Source: JANRLJ01 sp034437895
Lineage (GTDB): Bacteria; Chloroflexota; Anaerolineae; Aggregatilineales; Phototrophicaceae
NCBI GenBank assembly: GCA_034437895.1
Contig: DAOTTO010000424.1
Span: forward strand, 1-6,827
DNA length: 6,827 nucleotides
Direction: 5' to 3'
Shown: positions 1 through 6,611 of the stretch, in pieces
Position numbering within the stretch: the stretch's first letter is position 1
How the letters are laid out: every line of letters begins with the position of its first letter
Notes under the pieces: generated by a model
What the model saw: only the letters and a program-made list of their open reading frames with translations
Database searches by the model: none
What the model was told of the DNA's origin: nothing
Program-made: the position numbers and the translations under genes

Positions 1-232
1 TTCACTCACTCAGCAGCAACCCAGTGCAATAGATCAGAAAGAACCCGTGAGATTCTTCCAGATTTTTGGTGTTTCGAATGTAAATCTCATTCAGAAGCAG
101 GCTGAAGTCAATCAACTCGGTTATCTGCAACAACTCGCGACGATGGAAGTGGTAGACCGGATACTTAAATCTGGGTTAAATTTTCATTTTACCGGATACA
201 ATTGGAAAAGGGATTCCTGTGGAAATAAGAAA
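1..232. other. Upstream region, no recognised gene
   Basis: No known gene is recognisable here. One plus-strand frame is open from base 2 straight into the response regulator without a stop, so a GTG at 47 could formally add 62 residues to it. OmpR-type regulators, however, begin directly with the receiver strand that starts at the ATG at 233, and the extra residues resemble nothing I know. A minus-strand frame is also open for about 57 codons and is equally unrecognisable. The right part (165–202) carries a promoter candidate, listed separately. The rest may be non-coding or the tail of a decayed gene. Confidence 0.4.
165..202 (+). promoter_or_regulatory. Candidate activator-type promoter of the two-component operon
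   Basis: TTAAAT occurs at 165–170 and again at 176–181, exactly 11 bp apart, one helical turn, which is the geometry of PhoB/OmpR-type binding sites. A good -10 element, TACAAT (197–202), lies 15 bp downstream. There is no good -35 at the expected distance and the repeat sits there instead, as in activator-dependent promoters. Transcription would start near 209, about 24 nt before the ATG at 233. Autoregulation by the encoded regulator is an inference. Confidence 0.4.
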
Positions 233-928
233 ATGTCACACGTTTTATTGATTGATGATGAGCGAAAATTGACTGATCCGCTGCGTTCCTCGTTCGAGCG
301 AGCGGGGTATCAGATAACCGTTGCCAACGACGGTCACACCGGTCTAAGCCTGGCGCTCGTCGAAAAACCCGATGTCATTGTACTGGACGTGATGATGCCG
401 GGACTGGATGGCTGGCGGGTCTGTGAGGCGATCCGGCAGCACAGTAACGTGCCGATTATTATGCTGACCGCATTGGATGACAGTTTGGATCGCATTAAAG
501 GACTGGAATTAGGCGCAGACGATTATCTGGTCAAACCATTCGGGTTCAAGGAAATTGAAGCGCATATCCGGGCGATGCTGCGGCGTGTTCAATTGGATCG
601 CGGAAACCAGATGCCTCAGCAAATCAGCGTTGGCGATATTGTGCTTGATCTGGAAGCCCATACCGTCACCAAAAGCGGAAAGGAAATTGCTATGCGTTAG
701 AAGGAGTTTGAAATCCTGTCGCTGTTGATGAACAACATCGGGAAAGTCGTTACCCGCGAACGTCCTTTTGATGAGGTGTGGGGAACAGATTGGCTAGGTG
801 ATACGCGAACCCTCGACGTTCATATGAGCTGGATGCGGGCGAAGCTAGAAACCGATCCCACTAACCCCATCTACCTGCAAACCATTCGCGGTGTTGGCTA
901 TCGCTTTACCGACCCGGAACGGAGCTAA
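233..928 (+). pseudogene. OmpR/PhoB-family response regulator, interrupted by in-frame TAG
   Basis: This is a DNA-binding response regulator that would take phosphate from the adjacent sensor kinase. The ATG at 233 follows GGAAATAAG and begins at the receiver strand VLLIDDE. Receiver residues visible are the acidic pair D8/D9, phospho-acceptor D52 (VLDVMMPG), T79 and K101 (KPF). The winged-helix domain follows, with KEFEIL, TLDVHM and the terminal GVGYRF typical of the family. The frame holds 231 positions, normal for OmpR regulators, but position 156 is TAG (698–700), where the family has an amino acid in the L-T-P-K-E-F-type motif. One substitution from CAG, AAG, GAG or TCG would explain it. 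Without readthrough the product is a 155-residue receiver lacking DNA binding. The stop of the full frame is TAA (926–928), two bases before the kinase start. A sequencing error is also possible. Family assignment is very sure; pseudogene status is likely but not proven. Confidence 0.85.
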
Positions 929-930
929 CA

Positions 931-2349
931 ATGATGTTCGCCCGTATGACGATTCGCCAGCGGATTCTACTCATCTTCATCCTAATTGCGCTTGTAGGCG
1001 GAATCGTGCAGTTCCTGATCGCGGGACGGCAGCTTCAACTGGCAACACTGGAATTCTATCAGCACCATTTAGAAACAGATGCGCTGCTGGTGGCAGCAAC
1101 TTTCGCTGAACCACTGGGGCATTACTTTGAAGGCGAAGGTGACGAAGGAATTGGGCGGACACTGGCAACACTTCAGCAGGAAATCGGACATAATTACCTG
1201 ATTGTGGATCGTAATTATCGCGTCGTCGGTTACACCGCCGACACTGGATATGAACAGATAGATCGTGTCACCGAAACACCTGAACTGGTTGAAGCACGAT
1301 CCGTGCGTATCGGCGCGGATATTCGCCCGAACCCATTAGGGCAGGATACCTTATATCTGGCAGTTTCCGTCCTATACGAGGGAACCCCATTAGGGTATTT
1401 AATTCTGTCTGAACCCATGCAGCCTGCTTATGCCGAGGTCAATCAACGCTACATCGAGTTGGCTGGAGCATCCTTACCTGTCATTGGGCTGGTGATTGCT
1501 GCCAGCCTGTGGGTTTCCGGAACAATTTCACGTCCCGTTCAGAGCCTGCGAAATTCGGCAATGCTCATGGCGAACGGCGCACTCGATACGCGCATCCAGA
1601 TTACGTCGCAGGATGAGGTAGGGCAGCTTGCCCAGACCTTCAATTACATGGCAGGGCAGATTGAAAGCCTGATGAAAACCCAGCGCAGTTTCGTGAGCAA
1701 CGCCGCACACGAACTGCGTACACCGTTGATGATGCTCAAACTGCGTGCCGAAGCCCTTGCCGAGGAAACCCTGTCCATCGCTGAACGCGACCTGTATTTG
1801 CGTGAAATTCGGCAGGAGATCGACCACATGGCGGAATTGGTCTCGTCACTGCTTATGCTGGCGCGGATTGATGAGGGACGTTATCAGCAGAATGGTGTCG
1901 TCACCGACACGGTTTCCACACTGCATGACATTCTACGCAACTGGCGAATTGAAGCGGAAAAACGCGCCCTCAAGTTTGATATAACTACCGATAGCGGGCT
2001 GCCAGAATTACCCATGAGTCCAAATGATTTGCGGCTCATTCTGGACAATCTTTTGGCGAATGCTATCAAATACACGTCTGAAGGCAGCATTCATGTGAAA
2101 GCAACATATTCTCACAAGTGCCTTGCTCTGGAGGTGCGTGACACCGGTGTGGGCTTCACGCCCGAACAAAGTAAGCACTTGTTTGAACGCTTTTATCGCT
2201 CAGAACAAGTGCGGGGACAATTTGCGGGCAATGGGCTGGGCTTATCCGTCGTGAAAGCCATCCTCGATCATTACGGCGGTACAGTTACGGCGGAGAGCCG
2301 GGGGAACGGTCAGGGGGCAGCGTTCAGTGTTCGTGTACCGCTAACCTGA
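931..2349 (+). CDS. Membrane sensor histidine kinase (HAMP–HisKA–HATPase)
   Basis: A membrane-bound sensor kinase of 472 residues that autophosphorylates on histidine and passes phosphate to the response regulator encoded just upstream. The start ATG at 931 has GGAG 7 nt before it; ATG 934 or 946 are alternatives. Residues ~12–31 form the first membrane helix and ~179–196 the second, enclosing an extracytoplasmic sensor region of about 145 residues that I cannot assign to a named fold. HAMP covers ~197–250. The dimerisation/phospho-acceptor helix has H260 in SNAAHELRTPL. The ATP-binding domain shows the N box (DNLLANAIKYT, 372–382), G1 (DTGVGF, 404–409), the F-box region (LFERFYRSE) and G2 (GNGLGLSVV, 433–441). 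All key residues are present, so the kinase looks functional. It is probably co-transcribed with the regulator because the gap is two bases. The signal sensed is unknown; the nearby metal transporter hints at metals, which is inference only. Confidence 0.95.
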   Translation: MMFARMTIRQRILLIFILIALVGGIVQFLIAGRQLQLATLEFYQHHLETDALLVAATFAEPLGHYFEGEGDEGIGRTLATLQQEIGHNYLIVDRNYRVVGYTADTGYEQIDRVTETPELVEARSVRIGADIRPNPLGQDTLYLAVSVLYEGTPLGYLILSEPMQPAYAEVNQRYIELAGASLPVIGLVIAASLWVSGTISRPVQSLRNSAMLMANGALDTRIQITSQDEVGQLAQTFNYMAGQIESLMKTQRSFVSNAAHELRTPLMMLKLRAEALAEETLSIAERDLYLREIRQEIDHMAELVSSLLMLARIDEGRYQQNGVVTDTVSTLHDILRNWRIEAEKRALKFDITTDSGLPELPMSPNDLRLILDNLLANAIKYTSEGSIHVKATYSHKCLALEVRDTGVGFTPEQSKHLFERFYRSEQVRGQFAGNGLGLSVVKAILDHYGGTVTAESRGNGQGAAFSVRVPLT

Positions 2350-2357
2350 CCGTTAGC
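2340..2357. terminator. Small inverted repeat between convergent genes
   Basis: GCTAAC (2340–2345) and GTTAGC (2352–2357) form a 6-bp stem with a 6-nt loop. The hairpin spans the kinase stop TGA (2347–2349) and the ancestral stop of the facing ZIP gene (complement of 2353–2355). Its position suits a bidirectional terminator, but the stem is short, only half GC, and no T-run follows on either side, so the call is weak. Confidence 0.2.
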
Positions 2358-3142
2358 TGAGCGCGACATCTAGGGTCATCATGACGGCAAAGCCCACCAT
2401 CGCCCCCATCGTCGCTCAGTCGGTATGACCGCCGCGCTGGGATTCGGGGATGACTTCTTCCACAACGACAAAAATCATCGCGCCCGCCGCGAAACTCAAG
2501 GCATATGGCAGCAGCGGACGCATGATGACAACCGCCGCCGCCCCAAGCACGCCCGCGATAGGTTCGACAACTGCCGATAACTGACCATACCAGAAGCTTT
2601 TAAACCTAGTCATGCCTTCGCGGCGCAGTGAAACGGATACTGCCAGTCCTTCCGGGAAATTCTGCAATCCGATACCAATCGCTAAGGCTACTGCGCCTGC
2701 TAGGGTTGCTGATGGCACACCACTTGCCGCAGCGCCGAACGCCACACCCACTGCCAGTCCTTCTGGGATGTTGTGCAGTGTGATTGCAAGCACCAGCAAG
2801 ACGGTACGATGCCATGATGTCTTAAGCCCTTCGGCTTCATCGCTGGGAAAGCCCAAATGCAAATGCGGCAGCACCTTGTCGATGACACGCAGAAACACAC
2901 CTCCAAGTAAAAAGCCAATGACGGCTGGGAACCAGGCAGGTAGCAAGCCACCTTCAGCCATCTCAATAGCTGGCGGCAATCATCACTCCCGCCGCAAAGC
3001 TCAACATCGTGTCGAGCAGTTTGCGGCTGATTTCATGTGTGGTGAATATGATTGCAGCACCTAACGCCGTTACACCCCATGTAAAGAGTGTTGCCAGTAG
3101 TGCTAGGAAGATGGTCGGGATATGTTGTGCAATTTCAAGCAT
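2353..3142 (-). pseudogene. ZIP-family metal transporter, broken by frameshift and in-frame TGA
   Basis: Remnant of an inner-membrane ZIP (Zn/Fe/Mn uptake) permease of the bacterial GufA-like type, normally about 265–270 residues. Piece one starts at the ATG complementary to 3140–3142 and encodes 59 residues (LATLFTWGVTALGAA and SFAAGVMIAAS), then hits TGA (2963–2965). Piece two, in another frame, resumes at PAIEMAEGG near 2973. It carries the metal-site motifs HNIPEG and QNFPEG in adjacent helices, plus VEPIAGVLGA and FVVVEEVIPES. A second lesion, TGA at complement 2416–2418, follows GGHTD; beyond it the same frame still reads ATMGAMVGFAVMMTLDVALS and ends with TAA at 2353–2355, as the family does. 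About five residues are missing at the frameshift. A TTG at 2977–2979 could start the second piece, but that protein would lack the first helices. It converges on the sensor kinase three bases from its stop. The family is certain; loss of function is very likely. Confidence 0.9.
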
Positions 3143-3157
3143 TTTTGGCGCGCATAA

Positions 3158-3183
3158 CTTAAATGTTTAATCTTATCTTAATT
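3158..3183. promoter_or_regulatory. TTAA-repeat operator candidate upstream of the ZIP gene
   Basis: Reading the plus strand, TTAA cores occur at 3159, 3167 and 3178. The last two are 11 bp apart and form TTTAAT (3166–3171) and CTTAAT (3177–3182). The cluster lies 16–41 bp upstream of the ZIP start codon, where promoter and operator would be, and resembles the repeat before the response regulator. Control of the ZIP gene by an OmpR-type regulator is inferred; AT-rich chance repeats are a real alternative. Confidence 0.3.
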
Positions 3184-3276
3184 CAGATTTCGAGTATCCT
3201 CCAGTGATTAAGTATGAAGGATAGAGGTGAGGAATGTCATCTCAATAGCAACGTTGGAGAATTACCAAAATCACAG

Positions 3277-3314
3277 GCACCCAAATTGCGACCTAGTCAA
3301 AATAGTTTGGGTGC
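3277..3314 (-). terminator. 9-bp hairpin downstream of the ferric-reductase remnant
   Basis: GCACCCAAA (3277–3285) and TTTGGGTGC (3306–3314) are perfectly complementary and enclose a 20-nt loop. On the minus strand the hairpin begins about 26 nt after the TGA of the ferric-reductase-like fragment, a position expected of a terminator. The RNA end that would follow (CTGTGATTTTGG) has only a short U-run and the loop is long, so termination is uncertain. The surrounding bases 3184–3339 hold no gene I can support. Confidence 0.35.
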
Positions 3315-3339
3315 TGCTGCTTGCATAATTATCCGAAAT

Positions 3340-3606
3340 TCAGATCGGTTTCGACCGGAAGTTTTGAGATTTCTCTGTGGGCTTTGTTTGCTTTTTACCA
3401 ACTCTCATCCCAAGCAGCAGGACGACCACCAACACACCACCTCCAACTAACAAACGAAAACCGAGATGAGTGCCGTCTGTCCCGGCAAATAAGCCATGTA
3501 TAGATACTAAACCAAATGCGCCATAGCTGCTGTAATGCAGTCGCTTCCAATTCACCTGCCCGATACGCTTCTTCAGCGGAAAGCTGAGGCTGATCGCCAC
3601 GAGCAG
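3340..3606 (-). pseudogene. Ferric-reductase-like transmembrane protein, C-terminal fragment
   Basis: This minus-strand frame encodes about 88 residues matching the last part of ferric-reductase-like haem membrane domains. It has a basic cytoplasmic loop (KKRIGQVNWKRLHY), then a helix bearing two histidines 13 residues apart (LHYSSYGAFGLVSIHGLFAGTD), the usual haem-ligand pattern, and a final hydrophobic helix (LLVGGGVLVVVLLLGMRVG) with a basic tail. It ends with TGA at complement 3340–3342. The earlier helices that such a protein needs are absent: just upstream the frame meets a TGA (3607–3609) and the DNA becomes the start of a TIR domain in another frame. A GTG at 3598–3600 could open a 86-residue product, but that is unlikely to be functional. 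The family call comes from motif memory and is fairly secure; function cannot be retained without the missing helices. Confidence 0.7.
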
Positions 3607-3610
3607 TCAG

Positions 3611-3721
3611 AATGCCAGCGTTATCAATCCAGACATCAAATCCTTGAGTCCGCAGTTTATCAGCTAACTTGTATGCGTATTCACTGTTTCTTGTACTATA
3701 GCTGACAAAAACGTGACTCAT
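3611..3721 (-). pseudogene. TIR-domain protein, N-terminal fragment
   Basis: From the ATG complementary to 3719–3721 the first 37 residues read as the opening of a TIR domain: MSHVFVSYSTRNSEYAYKLA, then DKLRTQGFDVWIDNAGI, that is βA (HVFVSYS), helix αA and βB (FDVWID). Bacterial TIR domains are often NAD-cleaving enzymes or adaptors, but the catalytic glutamate lies further on and is absent here. After about base 3611 the frame (open to 3395) is an out-of-frame reading of the ferric-reductase-like gene, so the apparent 108-residue protein is a chimera with a meaningless tail. The ribosome site is poor. A TATACT -10 candidate exists on the minus strand at 3763–3768, with no clear -35. Identification of the TIR start is good; an intact function is very unlikely. 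Confidence 0.7.
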
Positions 3722-3853
3722 CGAAATGCTCGGATCAGAGGTGAGAGTAAGTAAACTTGTTGAGTATATTATGACTTTTCGCGTGTTATTGCGCCACCAG
3801 GGTTTTATCGTAATTCTATCGAGCTTTGAGTTGGAGATTGATTGGTAACAGCA

Positions 3854-3914
3854 CCCAAATAAGCCCTTATTGTCACAGGTGAACCAGCGAACCTGTCACA
3901 GAATCGCATTTGGG
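3854..3914. repeat. Nested imperfect inverted repeat
   Basis: The outer arms CCCAAAT (3854–3860) and ATTTGGG (3908–3914) pair perfectly. Inside lie TGTCACAGGT (3871–3880) and ACCTGTCACA (3891–3900), which pair over ten positions with a single C·C mismatch around a 10-nt centre. The whole could fold as an interrupted hairpin in RNA or single-stranded DNA, or the inner palindrome could be a dimeric repressor site. It lies 150–190 bp before the next promoter candidate. No known riboswitch or RNA family is recognised. Confidence 0.5.
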
Positions 3915-4048
3915 CTACAATATGCAGAATCACACGGGGTATCTGCGGCATGTATCAATCTATGGAGAATGTATCTGCGACGGCTGTGACGGTGGTTCGC
4001 ACACTTGGTACTACCTTCTAGAAACTGAGCTACTTTCGACCGGGTGAC

Positions 4049-4086
4049 TTGCCAAACGAATAAGTGTATTCTAAACTTAATCTAAA
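4049..4086 (+). promoter_or_regulatory. Candidate promoter of the kinase–ATPase gene with overlapping direct repeat
   Basis: TTGCCA (4049–4054) and TAAACT (4072–4077) are separated by exactly 17 bp, matching 5/6 and 4/6 of the housekeeping consensus. TCTAAA is repeated at 4070–4075 and 4081–4086, 11 bp apart, over the -10 and expected start site, a position that would suit repression. The ATG at 4107 follows GGCAGG with a 6-nt spacer. Confidence 0.4.
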
Positions 4087-4106
4087 TCCCGGATGGCAGG
4101 CAATTT

Positions 4107-6594
4107 ATGATGACCAATATGATTCGTATCAACAAACGTTATACGGTGTATGATCTGCTGGGGCAGGGTGGAATGGGTGCAGTCTATCGAGCTACTGACC
4201 GCCTGAATGCACAGGTCGTTGCATTGAAGCAGGTCACCACTTTGGCGGACCAACTTACGGATACTCCAAGCACCAATAGTGACTTCCGCATTGCCCTTTC
4301 CGATGAATTTCGCACACTTGCATCACTCCGTCATCCTAATATCATCAGTGTTCTCGACTATGGCTTTGAAGATAATCAACCGTATTTCACTATGGAGTTG
4401 CTCGAATCGCCACGAACCATCCTGATGGCGGGAACAAACGCATCGATTGATACGCAAATCCGATTGCTTGTGGAACTGCTTCAAGCCCTTGTCTACTTAC
4501 ACCGTCGCGGCGTTTTGCACCGCGATTTGAAACCCGCCAACATCCTCGTGGCTCAAGATGGAACTGTCAAGGTCGTTGATTTTGGTCTGTCACTGGCAGG
4601 AGTTTACTCACGCTCCAATGTGCAGGAAAGTACAGCGGGTACACTCGCCTATATGGCACCTGAATTGTTCTCAGAAGAACATGCGAGCGTTGCCTCTGAT
4701 TTATATGCAGTAGGTGTGATTGCCTGTGAACTCCTGACGGGTCATCATCCATATAATCAGAAAAATGTAGCGCTGCTTTTAAACAGCATTTTATCCTCAC
4801 CGCCCGATCTCTCTGGCTTGGAAGGTGAACTCGCAGACATAGTGACACGATTGCTGGCGAAACAGCCTGATGAGCGCTACGAAAACGCCGCAGATGTAAT
4901 TCGTAACTTGTGTCATGCTGTCGGGCAACTGCCTCCCGTCGAAAGCAGCACCATCCGCGAGAGCTTTTTGCAGGCGGCGAAATTTGTCGGACGACAGGAA
5001 GAATTGCAGCGGCTAAAGACTGCCCTGAACGCGATTGTCGACGCTGGGGTGGGGCAACCAGCTTCAGACTCACATGTCTCCAAAGCGTGGTTGATCGGGG
5101 GTGAAAGCGGTGTGGGGAAATCACGCCTTTTAGATGAACTACGGATCCGCGCATTGGTACGGGGTGCATTGGTGCTGCGAGGACAAGCGATCAGCGAAGG
5201 TAGCACTCCCTATCAAGTATGGCGTGAGCCGCTCCGTCGTCTAGTGTTATCCACCGAACTGGAAGACGATGACGCATCAGTGCTAAAGAACTTAGTGCAG
5301 GATATTGACACACTGCTTGAACGACCCATTCCTGAAGCGCCAGCACTTGATCCACAGATGAGCCGGAATCGCTTTATGAGGGTGGTGACCGATATGTTCC
5401 GCTCTTTGAAACAGCCCACAGTGGTGATTCTGGAAGATTTACAGTGGGCGAGTGAAGAGGATCTCGAACTGCTCAAGCGACTTACCCCTCTGAGTGCTGA
5501 CCTTCCCCTGCTTTTGATTGCAAGCTATCGCGATGATGAGCGTTCCGATTTGCCTGAAGTCCTGTCTGGAATGCAGCTCCTCAAGCTTAAACGTCTTGAT
5601 GAAATCAGTATTGCTGATCTCTGCGAGGCACTCTTAGGCACTGCCGGGCGGCATCCACAAATTGTGACTTTTCTCCAACACGAAACCGAAGGTAACGTAT
5701 TCTTCCTGGTCGAAGTGGTGCGGGCACTGGCAGAGCAGGCGGGACAGCTTGATCTTATTGGACAGGAAGAATTGCACGCCAAGTTGTTGCCGGATGGTAT
5801 TCGAAACATTGTTCAACGCCGTCTGAACCGCCTTCCTGAAGATTCACGCCCACTGCTACAGCTTGCGGCGCTTGCTGGATGTGAACTCGATCTTGAACTG
5901 CTGCGCACATTTACGCCAGATTTAGACCACTGGCTAGAACAATGTAACCTGAGTGCCATCCTTGACGTAGAAGAAGATCGCTGGCGCTTCACGCACGATA
6001 AATTGCGTGAGGGCATATTGTCCACTATCGTTGCCGATGACTTAGCCGATCTTCATCGCAAATTGGCAGAAACGCTAGAACAGGTTCATCCGAACGACCT
6101 GTTGCATGTTCCAGCAATTGCCCGTCATTATGAACGAGCCGGTGTGCATGATAAGGCAGCACATTATCTAACACAGGCGGCGGAGTTGGCGAAAGCTGCC
6201 TATGCCAATACAGAAGCGATCTCCCTGTGTTTGAGTGTACTAAATGTAATCGATCATCTTATAGCAGATGATCTCACTCCTGTGCGATGGTCTGAATTGC
6301 GTTTTCGACTTTACGAAATGCTCGGTGATATTCATGAAGTCATTGGCAAAAGAGATGAAGCACGCGTTTGGTTTCAGAAAGGATTATCCGAAACCTATAC
6401 ATTAGGTCATATTCAGAAAGCACGTTTATATCGCAAATGGGCGAATACATGGGTGTCACAACGTCAACCGGAACACGCGCTCCCTATTTTCGCAAATGCA
6501 CAAATCGCTTTAAACGAGCTTACAGATGAGCATCAAGCGAATTGGTGGACTGAGTGGATCGATCTCCATCTTGATCTTATGTGGGCAAATTACT
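4107..6594 (+). CDS. Ser/Thr protein kinase–AAA ATPase–helical repeat protein, 3' end cut by an IS
   Basis: Cytoplasmic multidomain signalling protein that would phosphorylate Ser/Thr on partner proteins. Kinase domain (~12–271): glycine loop GQGGMGAV (19–26), VALK lysine K41, αC glutamate probably E67, HRDLKPAN (138–145), DFG (158–160) and APE (184–186), so all catalytic residues are present. A signalling AAA/STAND-like ATPase follows: FVGRQEEL (293–300), Walker A GESGVGKS (332–339), Walker B VVILEDLQWA (439–448), an IASYRDDE sensor strand (471–478) and TEGNVFFLVEVV. From ~640 the sequence is helical and TPR-like (IARHYERAGVHDKAAHYL). The layout recalls mycobacterial PknK and large Chloroflexota kinases, usually well over 1000 residues. 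ATG 4107 is chosen for GGCAGG 6 nt upstream; ATG 4119 is possible. The homologous part ends at codon 829, where an IS66 terminus begins; the frame then stays open antisense to the transposase to the window edge (6827), so a chimeric tail is expected. The kinase and ATPase domains may still be made. Confidence 0.88.
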
Positions 6595-6611
6595 GTAACT
6601 ACTCAGGGGTG
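6587..6611. repeat. IS66-type terminal repeat with possible 8-bp target duplication
   Basis: GTAACTACTCAGGGGTG begins at 6595, exactly where the kinase-family sequence ends. IS66-family elements characteristically have terminal inverted repeats starting GTAA and make 8-bp target duplications. The eight bases before it, AAATTACT (6587–6594), are therefore the predicted duplication. The other end of the element is outside the window, so neither the inverted partner nor the second target copy can be checked here. Confidence 0.6.

Larger units (their letters stand above)
3722..4106. other. Intergenic region between TIR fragment and kinase gene
   Basis: This 385-bp divergent spacer has no gene I can support. 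It contains a nested inverted repeat (3854–3914) and the kinase promoter candidate (4049–4086), both listed separately. A 23-codon plus-strand frame (3950–4021, starting MYQSMENV, ending TAG) is preceded by a weak GGGG ribosome site and resembles no known peptide. No tRNA cloverleaf is visible. Confidence 0.6.

Noticed and set aside
47..232. GTG at 47 as the response-regulator start
   Set aside because: The receiver domain begins exactly at the ATG at 233 with a ribosome site and promoter candidate just upstream; the family has no such N-terminal extension.
1333..1396. CCCATTAGGG repeated twice in the sensor kinase
   Set aside because: Both copies lie inside the sensor coding sequence and encode similar N/T-P-L-G turns; there is no sign of a regulatory or mobile repeat.
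2612..3064. Plus-strand frame of 150 residues opposite the ZIP gene
   Set aside because: The minus strand encodes an unmistakable ZIP transporter here; the plus-strand translation is a Pro/Ser/Ala-rich shadow.
3214..3450. Plus-strand frame of 78 residues (MKDRGEECHLNS)
   Set aside because: It crosses the hairpin and then runs antisense to the clearly recognisable ferric-reductase fragment; the translation resembles no family.
3985..4010. GGTTCGCAC resembling a tRNA T-loop
   Set aside because: No matching acceptor, D or anticodon stems could be found around it.
3950..4021. 23-codon frame MYQSMENV… as a possible small protein
   Set aside because: It is very short, has a weak ribosome site, no recognisable features and no way to test conservation here.
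4567..5169. Minus-strand frame of 200 residues under the kinase gene
   Set aside because: It is antisense to conserved kinase and ATPase motifs on the plus strand, and its own translation is low-complexity in Arg/Ser with no motif.
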